Counted from the stretch's first letter, positions 1-8,994 are shown. The stretch: DNA of 64,000 nucleotides from an uncultured Chitinophagaceae bacterium (GCA_937981995.1 CALJNC010000018.1:1-64000); one strand, 5' to 3'. A program made the numbers and translations. Notes: generated by a model from the letters alone, not told the origin.

Positions 1-975
1 GGAGGTATTAATACTTCTGACAACGTTATAGAATTTACTGCATTACAAACAGGTCAACCCTGGGCAGGATTTGAAAGTTTGCACGGAGGAGGCATAGGCA
101 CTTTTACTTTAGATAGCACAAATAGTGTAATTAAAGTAATGGTATATAAATCTGTTATCAGTGATGTAGGTGTAAAGCTAGTTACGCCAACCTCGGCTTC
201 AACAGGCGAACTAAAAGTGGCTAATACAGTAATTAACCAATGGGAAGAACTGACTTTTGACTTTACAAGTCAAATTGGCCATCCTGCAATGACAGGTATT
301 GACCAAATCGTTATTTTCCCTGATTTCAATTTGGGTGGTAGAACATCTAATACTATATCGTATATCGATAATATTATTATGGGCAACCCTGTTCCTCCAA
401 TTAATGTCACTTTTGAAGTACAGAATACAGATTCTATTCCTGTATATGTATTTGGAGATTGGAACAATTGGAGCAACTTCCCGGGAACACCCATGACGTT
501 AAATTCATCAACAGGCAGATATGAAACTACATTGCAACTACCTTCAAACTCAGCTATTGAATATCAATTTGTAAATGGAACATCAACCAAAGAAATATTA
601 AATCCAACATGGACTTGTACTAATGGAAATGCGCAGTTTACAAATCGCTTAACCAACCTTGGAAATTCGGATACTTCATTATGCAATATTTGGCAGAGTT
701 GTAATACTTGCAGCCCATTGAGTATTTCTAGCACCAACTATGATCCATCCATATTACTTCTTGGTAAAGACTTTTTTAGATTAAAGAATTCTTTTGAAAC
801 TAGTGTAGATCAAGTTGAAATTTATGATGTAACCGGAAGAATAGTTTACAATTCAAACGGGGCAATTCGTACAAATGAAAATATATCGATTCAATTAAAT
901 GAGAATATAATTTACCTAGTAAGGGTATCTTCAAAAGAAAGAATACAATACTTTAAAACAACCATTATTCAATAA
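1..975 (+). CDS. Secreted protein, 5'-truncated by window edge; CBM/starch-binding-like segment and T9SS C-terminal sorting domain
   Basis: Frame of ORF 79..975 stays open to base 1 (GGINTSDNVIEFTALQTGQPW...). Segment VYVFGDWNNWSNFPGTPMTLNSSTGRYETTLQLP resembles beta-sandwich carbohydrate-binding folds. C-term VEIYDVTGRIVYNSNG...IYLVRVSSKERIQYFKTTIIQ is T9SS type-A-like. Confidence 0.7.
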   Translation, partial: GGINTSDNVIEFTALQTGQPWAGFESLHGGGIGTFTLDSTNSVIKVMVYKSVISDVGVKLVTPTSASTGELKVANTVINQWEELTFDFTSQIGHPAMTGIDQIVIFPDFNLGGRTSNTISYIDNIIMGNPVPPINVTFEVQNTDSIPVYVFGDWNNWSNFPGTPMTLNSSTGRYETTLQLPSNSAIEYQFVNGTSTKEILNPTWTCTNGNAQFTNRLTNLGNSDTSLCNIWQSCNTCSPLSISSTNYDPSILLLGKDFFRLKNSFETSVDQVEIYDVTGRIVYNSNGAIRTNENISIQLNENIIYLVRVSSKERIQYFKTTIIQ

Positions 976-993
976 ACTCTAAATAAAAAAAAC

Positions 994-2100
994 ATGAAAA
1001 AAACTTTACAAAAATTATTACTTAGCATTTGCTTGATTGCATTTATAAATGCTGCGCAAGCACAAACAACTGTTACGGCTCCAGGAGCTGGAACTTGGCT
1101 AGGATACATGAATGTATTTGACGCGGCAGGCTCTACTTATCTTTGGGGTTCTGGTTGGGGCGTTAACGATTTAAAAACTACCATAGGTGCAAGTACTGTT
1201 ACGCTACAACCAAATTTTAATAATTATAATGCAACAGACCCTTACTGGTCTAATGGTCCTATTGGAAACAAAACCCTAGAGGCACTCAGCTATTCTGAAA
1301 GTACGGCGCTCCTTAATCAAACTGTAACCTTTAATGGAAACGTTTTAAGCAATACGTTAAGTTCAGCTTATGCTAGCACAATATTTGTAAAAGCGTTAGA
1401 TCCTGCTTTAGGCTATGCAGCGGTAGTAAATCAATTTATTACAACACCTGCAAGTGGACCTTTTTCAGTAGCAGCGGTCATCCCAAATACTCCAGGTTTA
1501 ATTGTACAATGGGGCTTTACAGTGAATGGCTTAAACGCTAACCCTGCTGCAGAAACTTCATTAGGTAACATTGTAATTGGACCTGCATCTCCTACCCCAT
1601 TAAGTTTAATCAATTTTGAAGCAGCTCATAATAATTCATCTGTGGACCTAAACTGGACCACCGTTGATGAAGTGAACGTAAAAGAATTTGAAGTTCAAAA
1701 AAGTACAGATGGTTCAAAATTTGAAACATTTAGTACCATTTCGGCAAAAAATAAATTGCGTAATAGCTATGAAACTATTGATATGAATGTTTTGCATGAT
1801 ACTTACTACAGATTAAAAATGATTGATAATGATGAAACATTTACCTACTCACAAATCCAAAAAGTTATTCTGCCTGAAACTGCTAACTTGATAATTTACC
1901 CGAATCCCGCTACTGATGCTATCACAATAAGTGGTGTACGCATGAATGCCTTACAAGGAGCTAAAATATATAGCATAAACGGTAGTTTAATGACAAAGCT
2001 TAAACTCACAAGCCCTACATTGGATATTAGCTCCTACCCTATTGGAGTTTATTACATAAAATTACAAACTGGTCAACAAATCAGTTTTACAAAAAAATAA
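994..2100 (+). CDS. Secreted T9SS-sorted protein of a laminarin-type glycan locus, unknown function
   Basis: Signal peptide MKKTLQKLLLSICLIAFINAAQAQ; C-term LIIYPNPATDAITISG...YPIGVYYIKLQTGQQISFTKK typical T9SS type A; precedes GH16 gene. Confidence 0.7.
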   Translation: MKKTLQKLLLSICLIAFINAAQAQTTVTAPGAGTWLGYMNVFDAAGSTYLWGSGWGVNDLKTTIGASTVTLQPNFNNYNATDPYWSNGPIGNKTLEALSYSESTALLNQTVTFNGNVLSNTLSSAYASTIFVKALDPALGYAAVVNQFITTPASGPFSVAAVIPNTPGLIVQWGFTVNGLNANPAAETSLGNIVIGPASPTPLSLINFEAAHNNSSVDLNWTTVDEVNVKEFEVQKSTDGSKFETFSTISAKNKLRNSYETIDMNVLHDTYYRLKMIDNDETFTYSQIQKVILPETANLIIYPNPATDAITISGVRMNALQGAKIYSINGSLMTKLKLTSPTLDISSYPIGVYYIKLQTGQQISFTKK

Positions 2101-2119
2101 AAATTTCATTCTTGTTTTA

Positions 2120-2156
2120 AACGCCTAGCATCAATTTACAGCTAGGCGTTTTTTCT
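2120..2156 (+). terminator. Rho-independent terminator
   Basis: AACGCCTAGC (2120-2129) / GCTAGGCGTT (2141-2150) followed by T-run. Confidence 0.75.
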
Positions 2157-2183
2157 TCTTTCAAAGCCTTAACTTTATAAAGC

Positions 2184-3245
2184 ATGCAACAACTAAAAAA
2201 AATAACAACAATTTTAATTATTATTTCTTCTCTTAGCCTTCAAACCCAAGCGCAATTTTGGAATTTAGTTTGGGCCGATGAGTTTAGTGGAAACAGCATC
2301 AACACAAATAACTGGACCATGGAATTGGGAACGGGCAGCAATGGTTGGGGCAATAATGAGTTACAGTTTTATACTGCTCGTACGCAAAACGCACAAATCA
2401 TAAATGGACAATTAGCCATAATAGCAAAAGCTGAAAATTATGCTGGTCGAAATTATACCTCTGCACGAATGATTACACAAAACAAACAAAGCTTTACATA
2501 TGGAAAAATTGAAGCACGAATAAAAATACCAAAAGGCCAAGGCGTGTGGCCCGCTTTTTGGATGTTGGGTTCAAACTTTAGTACGGTAGGATGGCCCAAT
2601 TGTGGTGAGATAGATATTATGGAGCATGTAAACACCAATGAAAAAATTCATGGAACGATACACTGGGATGCCGGCGGATATGCTACCTATGGTGGTGATA
2701 CTACCATAAATAATGTAAGTCAATTTCACACCTATGCGGTTGAATGGGATGCCAATAAAATACGATGGTTTGTAGATGGCGTTAAATATCATGCGGCGGA
2801 CATTACAAATAACATCAATAGTACTGATGAATTTCATAACCCGTTTTTCTTAATTCTTAATATGGCAATTGGTGGAAATTGGCCAGGAAGTCCTAGTGCA
2901 AATTTTACAGCAGATACTTTATTTGTTGATTATGTAAGAGTGTATGAGGATAGTCAATTTCCTTCTGCAAGTAGCGATATAGAAAATCTCTTTGCAGTAG
3001 ATGTATATCCTAATCCTGTAATGCAAAACCAACAGGTCAATTTAGAAATCAAAGAAACAGGTAATTATCAAATTACGTTGTTTGACCAATTAGGTAGAGT
3101 AAATTTTACAACGGAAAAAGAAATTACAAATAGTAATGCTAGCCAAGAACAAATTTCAACTTCTAGCTTGGCTAATGGATTGTATTTCCTTCAAATTCAA
3201 AATGAAAAAGGAACGCAAACTAAAAAAATAATGATAGGCAATTAG
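2184..3245 (+). CDS. Glycoside hydrolase family 16 (laminarinase-like beta-glucanase), T9SS-sorted
   Basis: GH16 catalytic motif GEIDIMEH, LVWADEFSG N-term, WPAFWMLG; T9SS tail VDVYPNPVMQNQQVNLEI...LANGLYFLQIQNEKGTQTKKIMIGN. Confidence 0.92.
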   Translation: MQQLKKITTILIIISSLSLQTQAQFWNLVWADEFSGNSINTNNWTMELGTGSNGWGNNELQFYTARTQNAQIINGQLAIIAKAENYAGRNYTSARMITQNKQSFTYGKIEARIKIPKGQGVWPAFWMLGSNFSTVGWPNCGEIDIMEHVNTNEKIHGTIHWDAGGYATYGGDTTINNVSQFHTYAVEWDANKIRWFVDGVKYHAADITNNINSTDEFHNPFFLILNMAIGGNWPGSPSANFTADTLFVDYVRVYEDSQFPSASSDIENLFAVDVYPNPVMQNQQVNLEIKETGNYQITLFDQLGRVNFTTEKEITNSNASQEQISTSSLANGLYFLQIQNEKGTQTKKIMIGN

Positions 3246-3898
3246 TACAACCAACGCTTAATAAAATTGGCGTCTTGGCTAATAAAACCCACCACTTTAT
3301 ACTTAGAATAATAAAGCACGCCACTTGAGCGTGCTTTTTCTTTTACTACTTTTCCCGTACCCGCCACTGAAGAATGAATAAACCATAACTCCTTGCCATC
3401 ATTATACAAAAAGCCGGTATGATTATCTAAACCAATAACAGACAAGCCTTTACCCTTGGCTTTTACTTTTTCGATAAAAGCAGTAAATGAATTGGCAGAG
3501 TAATTTACCTTCTTCTTGGTCAAAGAGTTAATCATTGTCTCAGATGCGCATTGTGCCATTTTTACTCGGTTAATTTTTACTCCTGCATCTCTCAGTACGG
3601 TAGTTACAAAATACCCACAAGCTATTTTTCCTTTTCCGGGTGTTTGTGTAATGCCATTATAATCCCAAGGGGTGCCTAGCCAGAAGGGTACAATTTCTTT
3701 GTCAATATAAGTTGCAAATGCCTCCCCTGATTTCTTAATAGTCATAGTACAACAGGATTTTTTTAGATTCGTCACTTTTGATTTAGCCTGTACATAGGTA
3801 TTTACGGGTTTGCTATTTATAATTGAACTTCGCTCAGCGGCTTTGCTTGCACCTACATAAAATAACAAGCAGCTTAAAGGGATGAATATACTTTTCAT
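3242..3898 (-). CDS. Putative secreted NlpC/P60-like cysteine peptidase/amidase
   Basis: N-term signal peptide; GTPWDYNGITQTPGKGKIACGYFVTTVLRDAGVKI with candidate catalytic Cys and downstream DNHTGFLYND His; fold call is tentative. Confidence 0.5.
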   Translation of the reverse strand: MKSIFIPLSCLLFYVGASKAAERSSIINSKPVNTYVQAKSKVTNLKKSCCTMTIKKSGEAFATYIDKEIVPFWLGTPWDYNGITQTPGKGKIACGYFVTTVLRDAGVKINRVKMAQCASETMINSLTKKKVNYSANSFTAFIEKVKAKGKGLSVIGLDNHTGFLYNDGKELWFIHSSVAGTGKVVKEKARSSGVLYYSKYKVVGFISQDANFIKRWLY

Positions 3899-4211
3899 AC
3901 AAGCTATGATGAAACTGTAAAAAGTATTACATAAGTTAAAAAGTTAAAAGATTCAAGTATTTGTTGATGAACACGAAGAACGATTCAGAGCGAATAGCTA
4001 ACATCTGAATCTCCTTTTGATGCGAAATGGAGCTATTTGTTAAAATTGTTACTTTTTTTAAAAAATGACATTTTTCTACTAACCTCTAAGTATCTCTTGG
4101 CGTCTTAAGCTTACAAATAAATTTGCTTTTGCAAAAAAGTAAACCAATCAGCTTGACATCATAAGTGATAAATTATACTTCGTAAATAAGGTAAATTTTG
4201 TTTGAACATCT

Positions 4212-4256
4212 ATGAATAAAGCCCCCAGCTCATTCATTCGCTATAATATCGAATGA
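4212..4256 (+). CDS. Candidate 14-aa leader peptide MNKAPSSFIRYNIE upstream of carB (speculative)
   Basis: ATG AAT AAA GCC CCC AGC TCA TTC ATT CGC TAT AAT ATC GAA TGA; stop codon lies in the 3' arm of the 4225-4264 hairpin. Confidence 0.25.
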   Translation: MNKAPSSFIRYNIE

Positions 4257-4272
4257 ATAGCTGGTTTTTTTT
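4225..4272 (+). terminator. Strong hairpin plus T8 with no annotated upstream + strand gene
   Basis: CCAGCT(c)ATTCATTCG ... CGAATGAATAGCTGG, ~15 bp stem with one bulge, then TTTTTTTT. Confidence 0.75.
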
Positions 4273-4355
4273 GTTCAAATTGGATTTAGCTTACATAGGT
4301 TCTTTTATGTGGATTACTTCCAATAACTTACCCAATAAGAAATCCTTCCTTCCCT

Positions 4356-4363
4356 TACATTTG
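4356..4363 (+). promoter_or_regulatory. Candidate Bacteroidota -7 box (TACATTTG) upstream of carB
   Basis: Matches the described Bacteroidota -7 consensus TAnnTTTG; no convincing -33 TTG identified. Confidence 0.35.
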
Positions 4364-4436
4364 CACCGAATCCCGAAGGACGGGAGACATTTTTTAACCT
4401 CTCGCCACGCCTCAGCGTGGTCGGGATAAAAAAAAA

Positions 4437-7283
4437 ATGCCTAAAGACAACTCCATTAAACACGTATTGATTATCGGCTCTGGACCTATTATTATTGGTC
4501 AGGCTTGTGAATTTGACTACTCAGGTACCCAGGCTTCGCGCTCCTTGCGAGAAGAAGGTGTAAAAGTGACCTTGATTAATAGTAATCCTGCCACGATTAT
4601 GACCGACCCCATGATGGCAGATAAGGTTTATCTTTTACCGCTTGAGGTAGAAAGCATCAAGCAAATTTTAGAAGAAAACGAGGATATTGATGCTGTTCTC
4701 TCTACCATGGGCGGACAAACAGCTTTGAATCTTGCCAAAGAAGTGGATGAACTTGGAATATGGGAAGAGCATAACATTCGTATGATAGGAGTGGATATGG
4801 CAGCTATTGACAAGGCGGAGGACCGTGAAAAATTCCGTCAGTGGATGTTGCAAATGGGCTTTAATGTAGCTACGGCCAAAACGGCTAACTCCTTCCTAGA
4901 AGGAAAAGAATTTGCACAAGAAATTGGTTTTCCTTTAGTTATTCGTCCTTCTTACACACTGGGTGGCTACGGTGGCGGCTTTGTAATGAGCAAAGACAAA
5001 CTAGACGATGCCCTTAAAGCTGGATTAAATGCCTCGCCTATTTCTGAGGTATTAGTAGAGCAAGCCGTTTTGGGTTGGAAAGAATATGAGCTAGAGCTTT
5101 TGCGGGATAGTGCAGATAATGTTTGCATTATTTGTACCGTAGAAAATTTAGATCCTATGGGGGTGCACACCGGTGATAGTATTACGGTAGCACCTGCTAT
5201 GACTTTGAGTGATACTTGTTTCCAAGAAATGAGAAACATCGCCATTGATATGATGCGCAAACTCGGAAATTTTGCCGGTGGATGTAATATTCAGTTTGCG
5301 GTAAATCCAGAAACGGAAGAAATCATAGTCATTGAGATTAATCCGCGGGTAAGTCGTTCTTCTGCACTGGCGAGTAAAGCGACTGGTTATCCGATTGCGA
5401 AAATTGCAGCGAAATTAGCTTTAGGTTTTCAGTTGGATGAACTAAAAAATCAAATTACAAAAACTACCTCGGCTTTCTTTGAGCCGACTTTGGATTATGT
5501 CATTGTAAAAATACCACGTTGGAATTTTGATAAATTTAAAGGCGCAAAAGACACTTTAGGTTTACAAATGAAAGCGGTAGGAGAGGTTATGGCCATTGGT
5601 CGTTCGTTTACTGAGGCGATTCAAAAAGCTTGTCAAAGTTTAGAGAATAATGCAGTGGGCTTAGGTTACTACGGTAAAAGCCTCATGAAAAGCGAAGAGC
5701 TTTTAGAGTATCTACAAAAACCAAAATGGGATCGAATCTTTCGTATTAAAGATGCCATTATGGCGGGCATTAGTTTGCGCTCTATTTCTAAAGCGAGCCA
5801 CGGTATTGATATGTGGTTCTTAGAGCAAATCAAAGTGATTTGTGAGATCGAAAAGCAAATTGCAGAATATAAGTTTGACACCATACCTGAAGATTTAATC
5901 TGGACGGCGAAGGAAAATGGATTTAGCGATGAGCAGATGGTGCGCATCATGAATCAGCGTAAGAAAGAAGATGAATTTTACGAGCGCCGTAAAGCCATGG
6001 GTATCCAACGCGTATTTAAAATGGTGGATACCTGTGCGGCTGAGTTTAAATCAGAAACACCTTACTTCTACTCTACCTACGAAAGACCTTCTGCAGGGAA
6101 TGTGTTGACGAGCAACGAAAGTATCGTTACGGATAAAAAGAAAATTATTGTACTCGGTTCTGGACCCAATCGTATTGGTCAAGGGATCGAATTTGATTAC
6201 TGCTGTGTGCACGGTTTGCACGCTATTAAAGAATGTGGTTACGAAGCCATTATGATAAACTGTAATCCCGAAACGGTGAGTACAGATTTTGATATGGCAG
6301 ATAAGCTTTACTTTGAGCCTGTATTCTGGGAGCACCTCTGGGAAATTATTGAGCACGAAAAACCCGAAGGTGTGATCGTACAACTCGGCGGACAAACGGC
6401 ATTGAAACTAGCCAAGCGTTTAACCGAGCGTGGTATAAAAATTATAGGAACTTCATTTGAAAATTTAGATTTAGCAGAAGACCGCGGTCGTTTTTCTGAT
6501 GAATTAAAAAGATTAGAAATTCCATATCCTGAATATGGCACCGCACGCGATGTAGACGAAGCCGTGAAGGTGGCGAACGAAGTGGGTTATCCTGTACTCG
6601 TGCGTCCTTCTTATGTATTGGGCGGACAGCGCATGCGTATTGTACTTAATGATGAAGAACTAGAATCCGCGGTGGTGAGTTTATTAAAACACATACCGGA
6701 TAATGTTATTTTGATTGATCACTTCTTAGATCGTTGTCAAGAAGCGGAGGTTGATGCCATTTATGATGGAGATGATATTCATATCATGGGTGTGATGGAA
6801 CATATTGAGCCAGCGGGTATTCACTCGGGTGATTCCAATGCAGTACTACCTGCTTTTAATCTCACGCCTTTAGTGGTAACTACTATGGAGCATTACGCCA
6901 AAAAAATTGCAGAGGCTTTAAATATTAAAGGACTCATCAATATTCAGTTTGCGATTAAAGATGGCAATGTATATGTAATTGAAGCCAACCCTCGTGCTTC
7001 ACGTACTACACCCTTTATTGCAAAAGCATACGGCATACCCTACTTGAATGTGGCTACTAAAGTGATGCTAGGAGAAGCGAAATTAAAAGACTACACTTTT
7101 GAGAAAAAGCTGGACGGTTTTGCGATTAAAGAACCGGTATTCTCGTTTAATAAATTCCCGAATGTAGATAAGCAACTCGGTCCTGAAATGAAAAGTACGG
7201 GTGAGGCCATTCGCTTTATTAAAGATTTGACGGATCCTTACTTTAGGAAATTGTATAAGGAGCGGTCTATGTATTTGAGTTAG
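4437..7283 (+). CDS. carB: Carbamoyl-phosphate synthase large subunit
   Basis: Two ATP-grasp halves: IIGSGPIIIGQACEFDYSGTQASRSL and VLGSGPNRIGQGIEFDYCCVH; full-length ~948 aa. Confidence 0.97.
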   Translation: MPKDNSIKHVLIIGSGPIIIGQACEFDYSGTQASRSLREEGVKVTLINSNPATIMTDPMMADKVYLLPLEVESIKQILEENEDIDAVLSTMGGQTALNLAKEVDELGIWEEHNIRMIGVDMAAIDKAEDREKFRQWMLQMGFNVATAKTANSFLEGKEFAQEIGFPLVIRPSYTLGGYGGGFVMSKDKLDDALKAGLNASPISEVLVEQAVLGWKEYELELLRDSADNVCIICTVENLDPMGVHTGDSITVAPAMTLSDTCFQEMRNIAIDMMRKLGNFAGGCNIQFAVNPETEEIIVIEINPRVSRSSALASKATGYPIAKIAAKLALGFQLDELKNQITKTTSAFFEPTLDYVIVKIPRWNFDKFKGAKDTLGLQMKAVGEVMAIGRSFTEAIQKACQSLENNAVGLGYYGKSLMKSEELLEYLQKPKWDRIFRIKDAIMAGISLRSISKASHGIDMWFLEQIKVICEIEKQIAEYKFDTIPEDLIWTAKENGFSDEQMVRIMNQRKKEDEFYERRKAMGIQRVFKMVDTCAAEFKSETPYFYSTYERPSAGNVLTSNESIVTDKKKIIVLGSGPNRIGQGIEFDYCCVHGLHAIKECGYEAIMINCNPETVSTDFDMADKLYFEPVFWEHLWEIIEHEKPEGVIVQLGGQTALKLAKRLTERGIKIIGTSFENLDLAEDRGRFSDELKRLEIPYPEYGTARDVDEAVKVANEVGYPVLVRPSYVLGGQRMRIVLNDEELESAVVSLLKHIPDNVILIDHFLDRCQEAEVDAIYDGDDIHIMGVMEHIEPAGIHSGDSNAVLPAFNLTPLVVTTMEHYAKKIAEALNIKGLINIQFAIKDGNVYVIEANPRASRTTPFIAKAYGIPYLNVATKVMLGEAKLKDYTFEKKLDGFAIKEPVFSFNKFPNVDKQLGPEMKSTGEAIRFIKDLTDPYFRKLYKERSMYLS

Positions 7284-7314
7284 CAGAAACCTTCTATGTT
7301 TGTCGAAATGCTCG

Positions 7315-7362
7315 AAACCTTCCATGTTTATTGCCCTCGTGGACTATAAACATGGAAGGTTT
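7315..7362. repeat. REP-like hairpin, copy 1 (17-bp perfect stem, 14-nt loop)
   Basis: AAACCTTCCATGTTTAT (7315-7331) / ATAAACATGGAAGGTTT (7346-7362); preceded by partial copy AAACCTTCTATGTTTG. Confidence 0.85.
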
Positions 7363-7371
7363 TTTTATCGT

Positions 7372-7977
7372 CTAACTTTTATATTTAAACTGATTATGAA
7401 CTTCATCAAATCCATCCATCCCTCCAAATAATTCTAACACCTGAGGAGCATTTACGAAATCATCTTGTCGATTATGTTTGATAGAATTGTATGAACTTAA
7501 ATCCCATTCAGATAACTCATGAACAAAACCGTGATGTATAGGATTTTTATGAACATAAAATATAGCGGAAGTTACATCAGAACTCTTCTTTAATTCCACA
7601 CGTTTAATAGCTCTTATAAACAATCCACCTTTTCGTTTATAATATTTATTGTAAGATTTTACATAAGAGTTAAGCAGACTGCCACATGATTGCAAAGAGT
7701 TCTTATGAAAAGTTTCGGGCGTAAGTTCTTTCTTAATCTGAAACTGTTCTAAAATTTCGTTTGTCTTATTTAGTGAATTAGAACGAACAACAAAATGAAA
7801 ATGATTAGGCAGTAAACAGTAGGCGTAAATTGTAAAATAGGGTTCCCAGTATTTTTTTATTTTCTTTAGAAAGAAGTTATAATTTTCTGTACTTCGAAAT
7901 AAATCTTCATCGCCCACTGCTCTATCAAAAATATGATAGAAGGTACCAGGTTTAAAGTCATCATTGTATTTCGACAT
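7372..7977 (-). mobile_element. REP-associated tyrosine transposase (RAYT; Y1 HUH transposase family)
   Basis: GTFYHIFDRAVGDEDLFRS...YAYCLLPNHFHFVVRS (HUH motif HFH), SYVKSYNKYYKRKGGLFIRAIKRVEL, YVHKNPIHHGFV: hallmark RAYT/TnpA-REP motifs. Confidence 0.92.
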
Positions 7978-8013
7978 TTATTAAAGATAAGTGCTCTCCA
8001 TGTTCTCGCGAAA

Positions 8014-8061
8014 AAACCCTCCATGTTTATGGCACTCGAGTACTATAAACATGGAGGGTTT
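8014..8061. repeat. REP-like hairpin, copy 2 (17-bp perfect stem, 14-nt loop)
   Basis: AAACCCTCCATGTTTAT (8014-8030) / ATAAACATGGAGGGTTT (8045-8061), same architecture as copy 1. Confidence 0.85.
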
Positions 8062-8064
8062 CGT

Positions 8065-8124
8065 TTGATAGATCTATACTTCCGTAAATTGTATAAAGAT
8101 CGCTCGATGTATTTGAGTAGGTAA
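8065..8124 (+). pseudogene. Duplicate/remnant of carB 3' end (LIDLYFRKLYKDRSMYLSR*)
   Basis: Aligns to carB 7227-7280 (LTDPYFRKLYKERSMYLS); by hand count ~43/54 nt identical, most differing codons synonymous. Confidence 0.85.
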
Positions 8125-8130
8125 TTTATT

Positions 8131-8150
8131 GGTCGGCGAGGACACCGACC
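8131..8150. repeat. Short palindrome GGTCGG-cgaggaca-CCGACC
   Basis: 6-bp perfect arms immediately after carB remnant stop. Confidence 0.6.
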
Positions 8151-8221
8151 AAAGCACGAATGAAATATGGCTAGCTAGCCATACACGGAATAGAAGTTTG
8201 AATATTCCCTGATAAGAAACT

Positions 8222-8248
8222 AGGCGTAGAATGTATCTACGCCTTCTT
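8222..8248 (+). terminator. Hairpin terminator candidate
   Basis: GGCGTAGA (8223-8230) / TCTACGCC (8236-8243) followed by T-rich sequence. Confidence 0.55.
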
Positions 8249-8319
8249 ATTTAAAAAGATATTGAGGTATAGTTGCAAACTACACCTAGAAGAATTATAG
8301 TTCTTGTTCTGGGATAGCA

Positions 8320-8739
8320 TTATTGTGTTGAGAAATCTATAACTTCGATGGTGATTGTTCGTTCCGTTTGAGTATCCTGATCTATAGCAGTCCCTTCACT
8401 TATTCCATTGATTCGGTTGCCTATGTTAGTAAATTCATCTTTGTAAGGATTGTTCGGGTTGTAAGTAGCTTCCCATGACACTCCATTAACTAATATGATG
8501 AAATCTTCTACATCTCCATTAGTACCATCATCATCGAAATACAATTCAATAATACAATCTGATCCGTTGGCAGCATTTAATATAAAACCATCTGAATATG
8601 ATTCCGCACTAGTTTTATCAAACTTGTATTTCTTAGTTCCAAGTTCAACTTTGATTTGACCTTTTTCGCTTGCCATTTTCGTACAGCTACTAACAGATAG
8701 CGTTGTTAGTACTATGATGAGTATGAAAAATTTCTTCAT
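8320..8739 (-). CDS. Hypothetical lipoprotein
   Basis: MKKFFILIIVLTTLSVSSC lipobox; no recognised domain. Confidence 0.7.
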   Translation of the reverse strand: MKKFFILIIVLTTLSVSSCTKMASEKGQIKVELGTKKYKFDKTSAESYSDGFILNAANGSDCIIELYFDDDGTNGDVEDFIILVNGVSWEATYNPNNPYKDEFTNIGNRINGISEGTAIDQDTQTERTITIEVIDFSTQ

Positions 8740-8954
8740 TCTTGATTATTTTAGAAAGAAACTCAAATGGTTCTTAGGTAACCTGAAGAACTTCAAGTTG
8801 CTACATTTGTTCAAAAATAAATAATTCTTTCGCCTTTATTGGTGTTTTCACCAACAAACAAAGTGATAAAAACTGTTGGTCACTCGCCTTTCGTCCCCAC
8901 CGAGTGTTCTAAGGTTTGACCCGTCCTAAAATAAGATTGATTTTAAATTCTTCC

Positions 8955-8994
8955 CCTCCGTGTCTCCCTTTGCGAAGCATTGAAGACACGGAGG
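8955..8994. repeat. Inverted repeat CCTCCGTGTCT...AGACACGGAGG
   Basis: 11-bp perfect arms, 18-nt spacer, in a ~500 bp gene-free region. Confidence 0.6.

Noticed and set aside
4154-4180. E. coli-like TTGACA ... TATACT promoter upstream of the carB leader hairpin
   Set aside because: Bacteroidota primary sigma factor prefers TTG / TAnnTTTG and spacing here is short (15 bp); not strong enough to call.
4628-7325. Several 60-114 aa minus-strand ORFs inside carB
   Set aside because: Antisense ORFs inside a highly conserved gene; no domain, expected by chance in shadow frames.
7315-8061. Two similar palindromes considered as a minimal CRISPR array
   Set aside because: Only two units ~700 bp apart flanking a RAYT; hairpins with long stems and no spacer periodicity or cas genes.
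7933-8124. 63-aa + strand ORF (MIEGTRFKVIIVFRHLL...FRKLYKDRSMYLSR)
   Set aside because: Fusion of RAYT antisense, REP hairpin and carB tail remnant; not a plausible independent protein.
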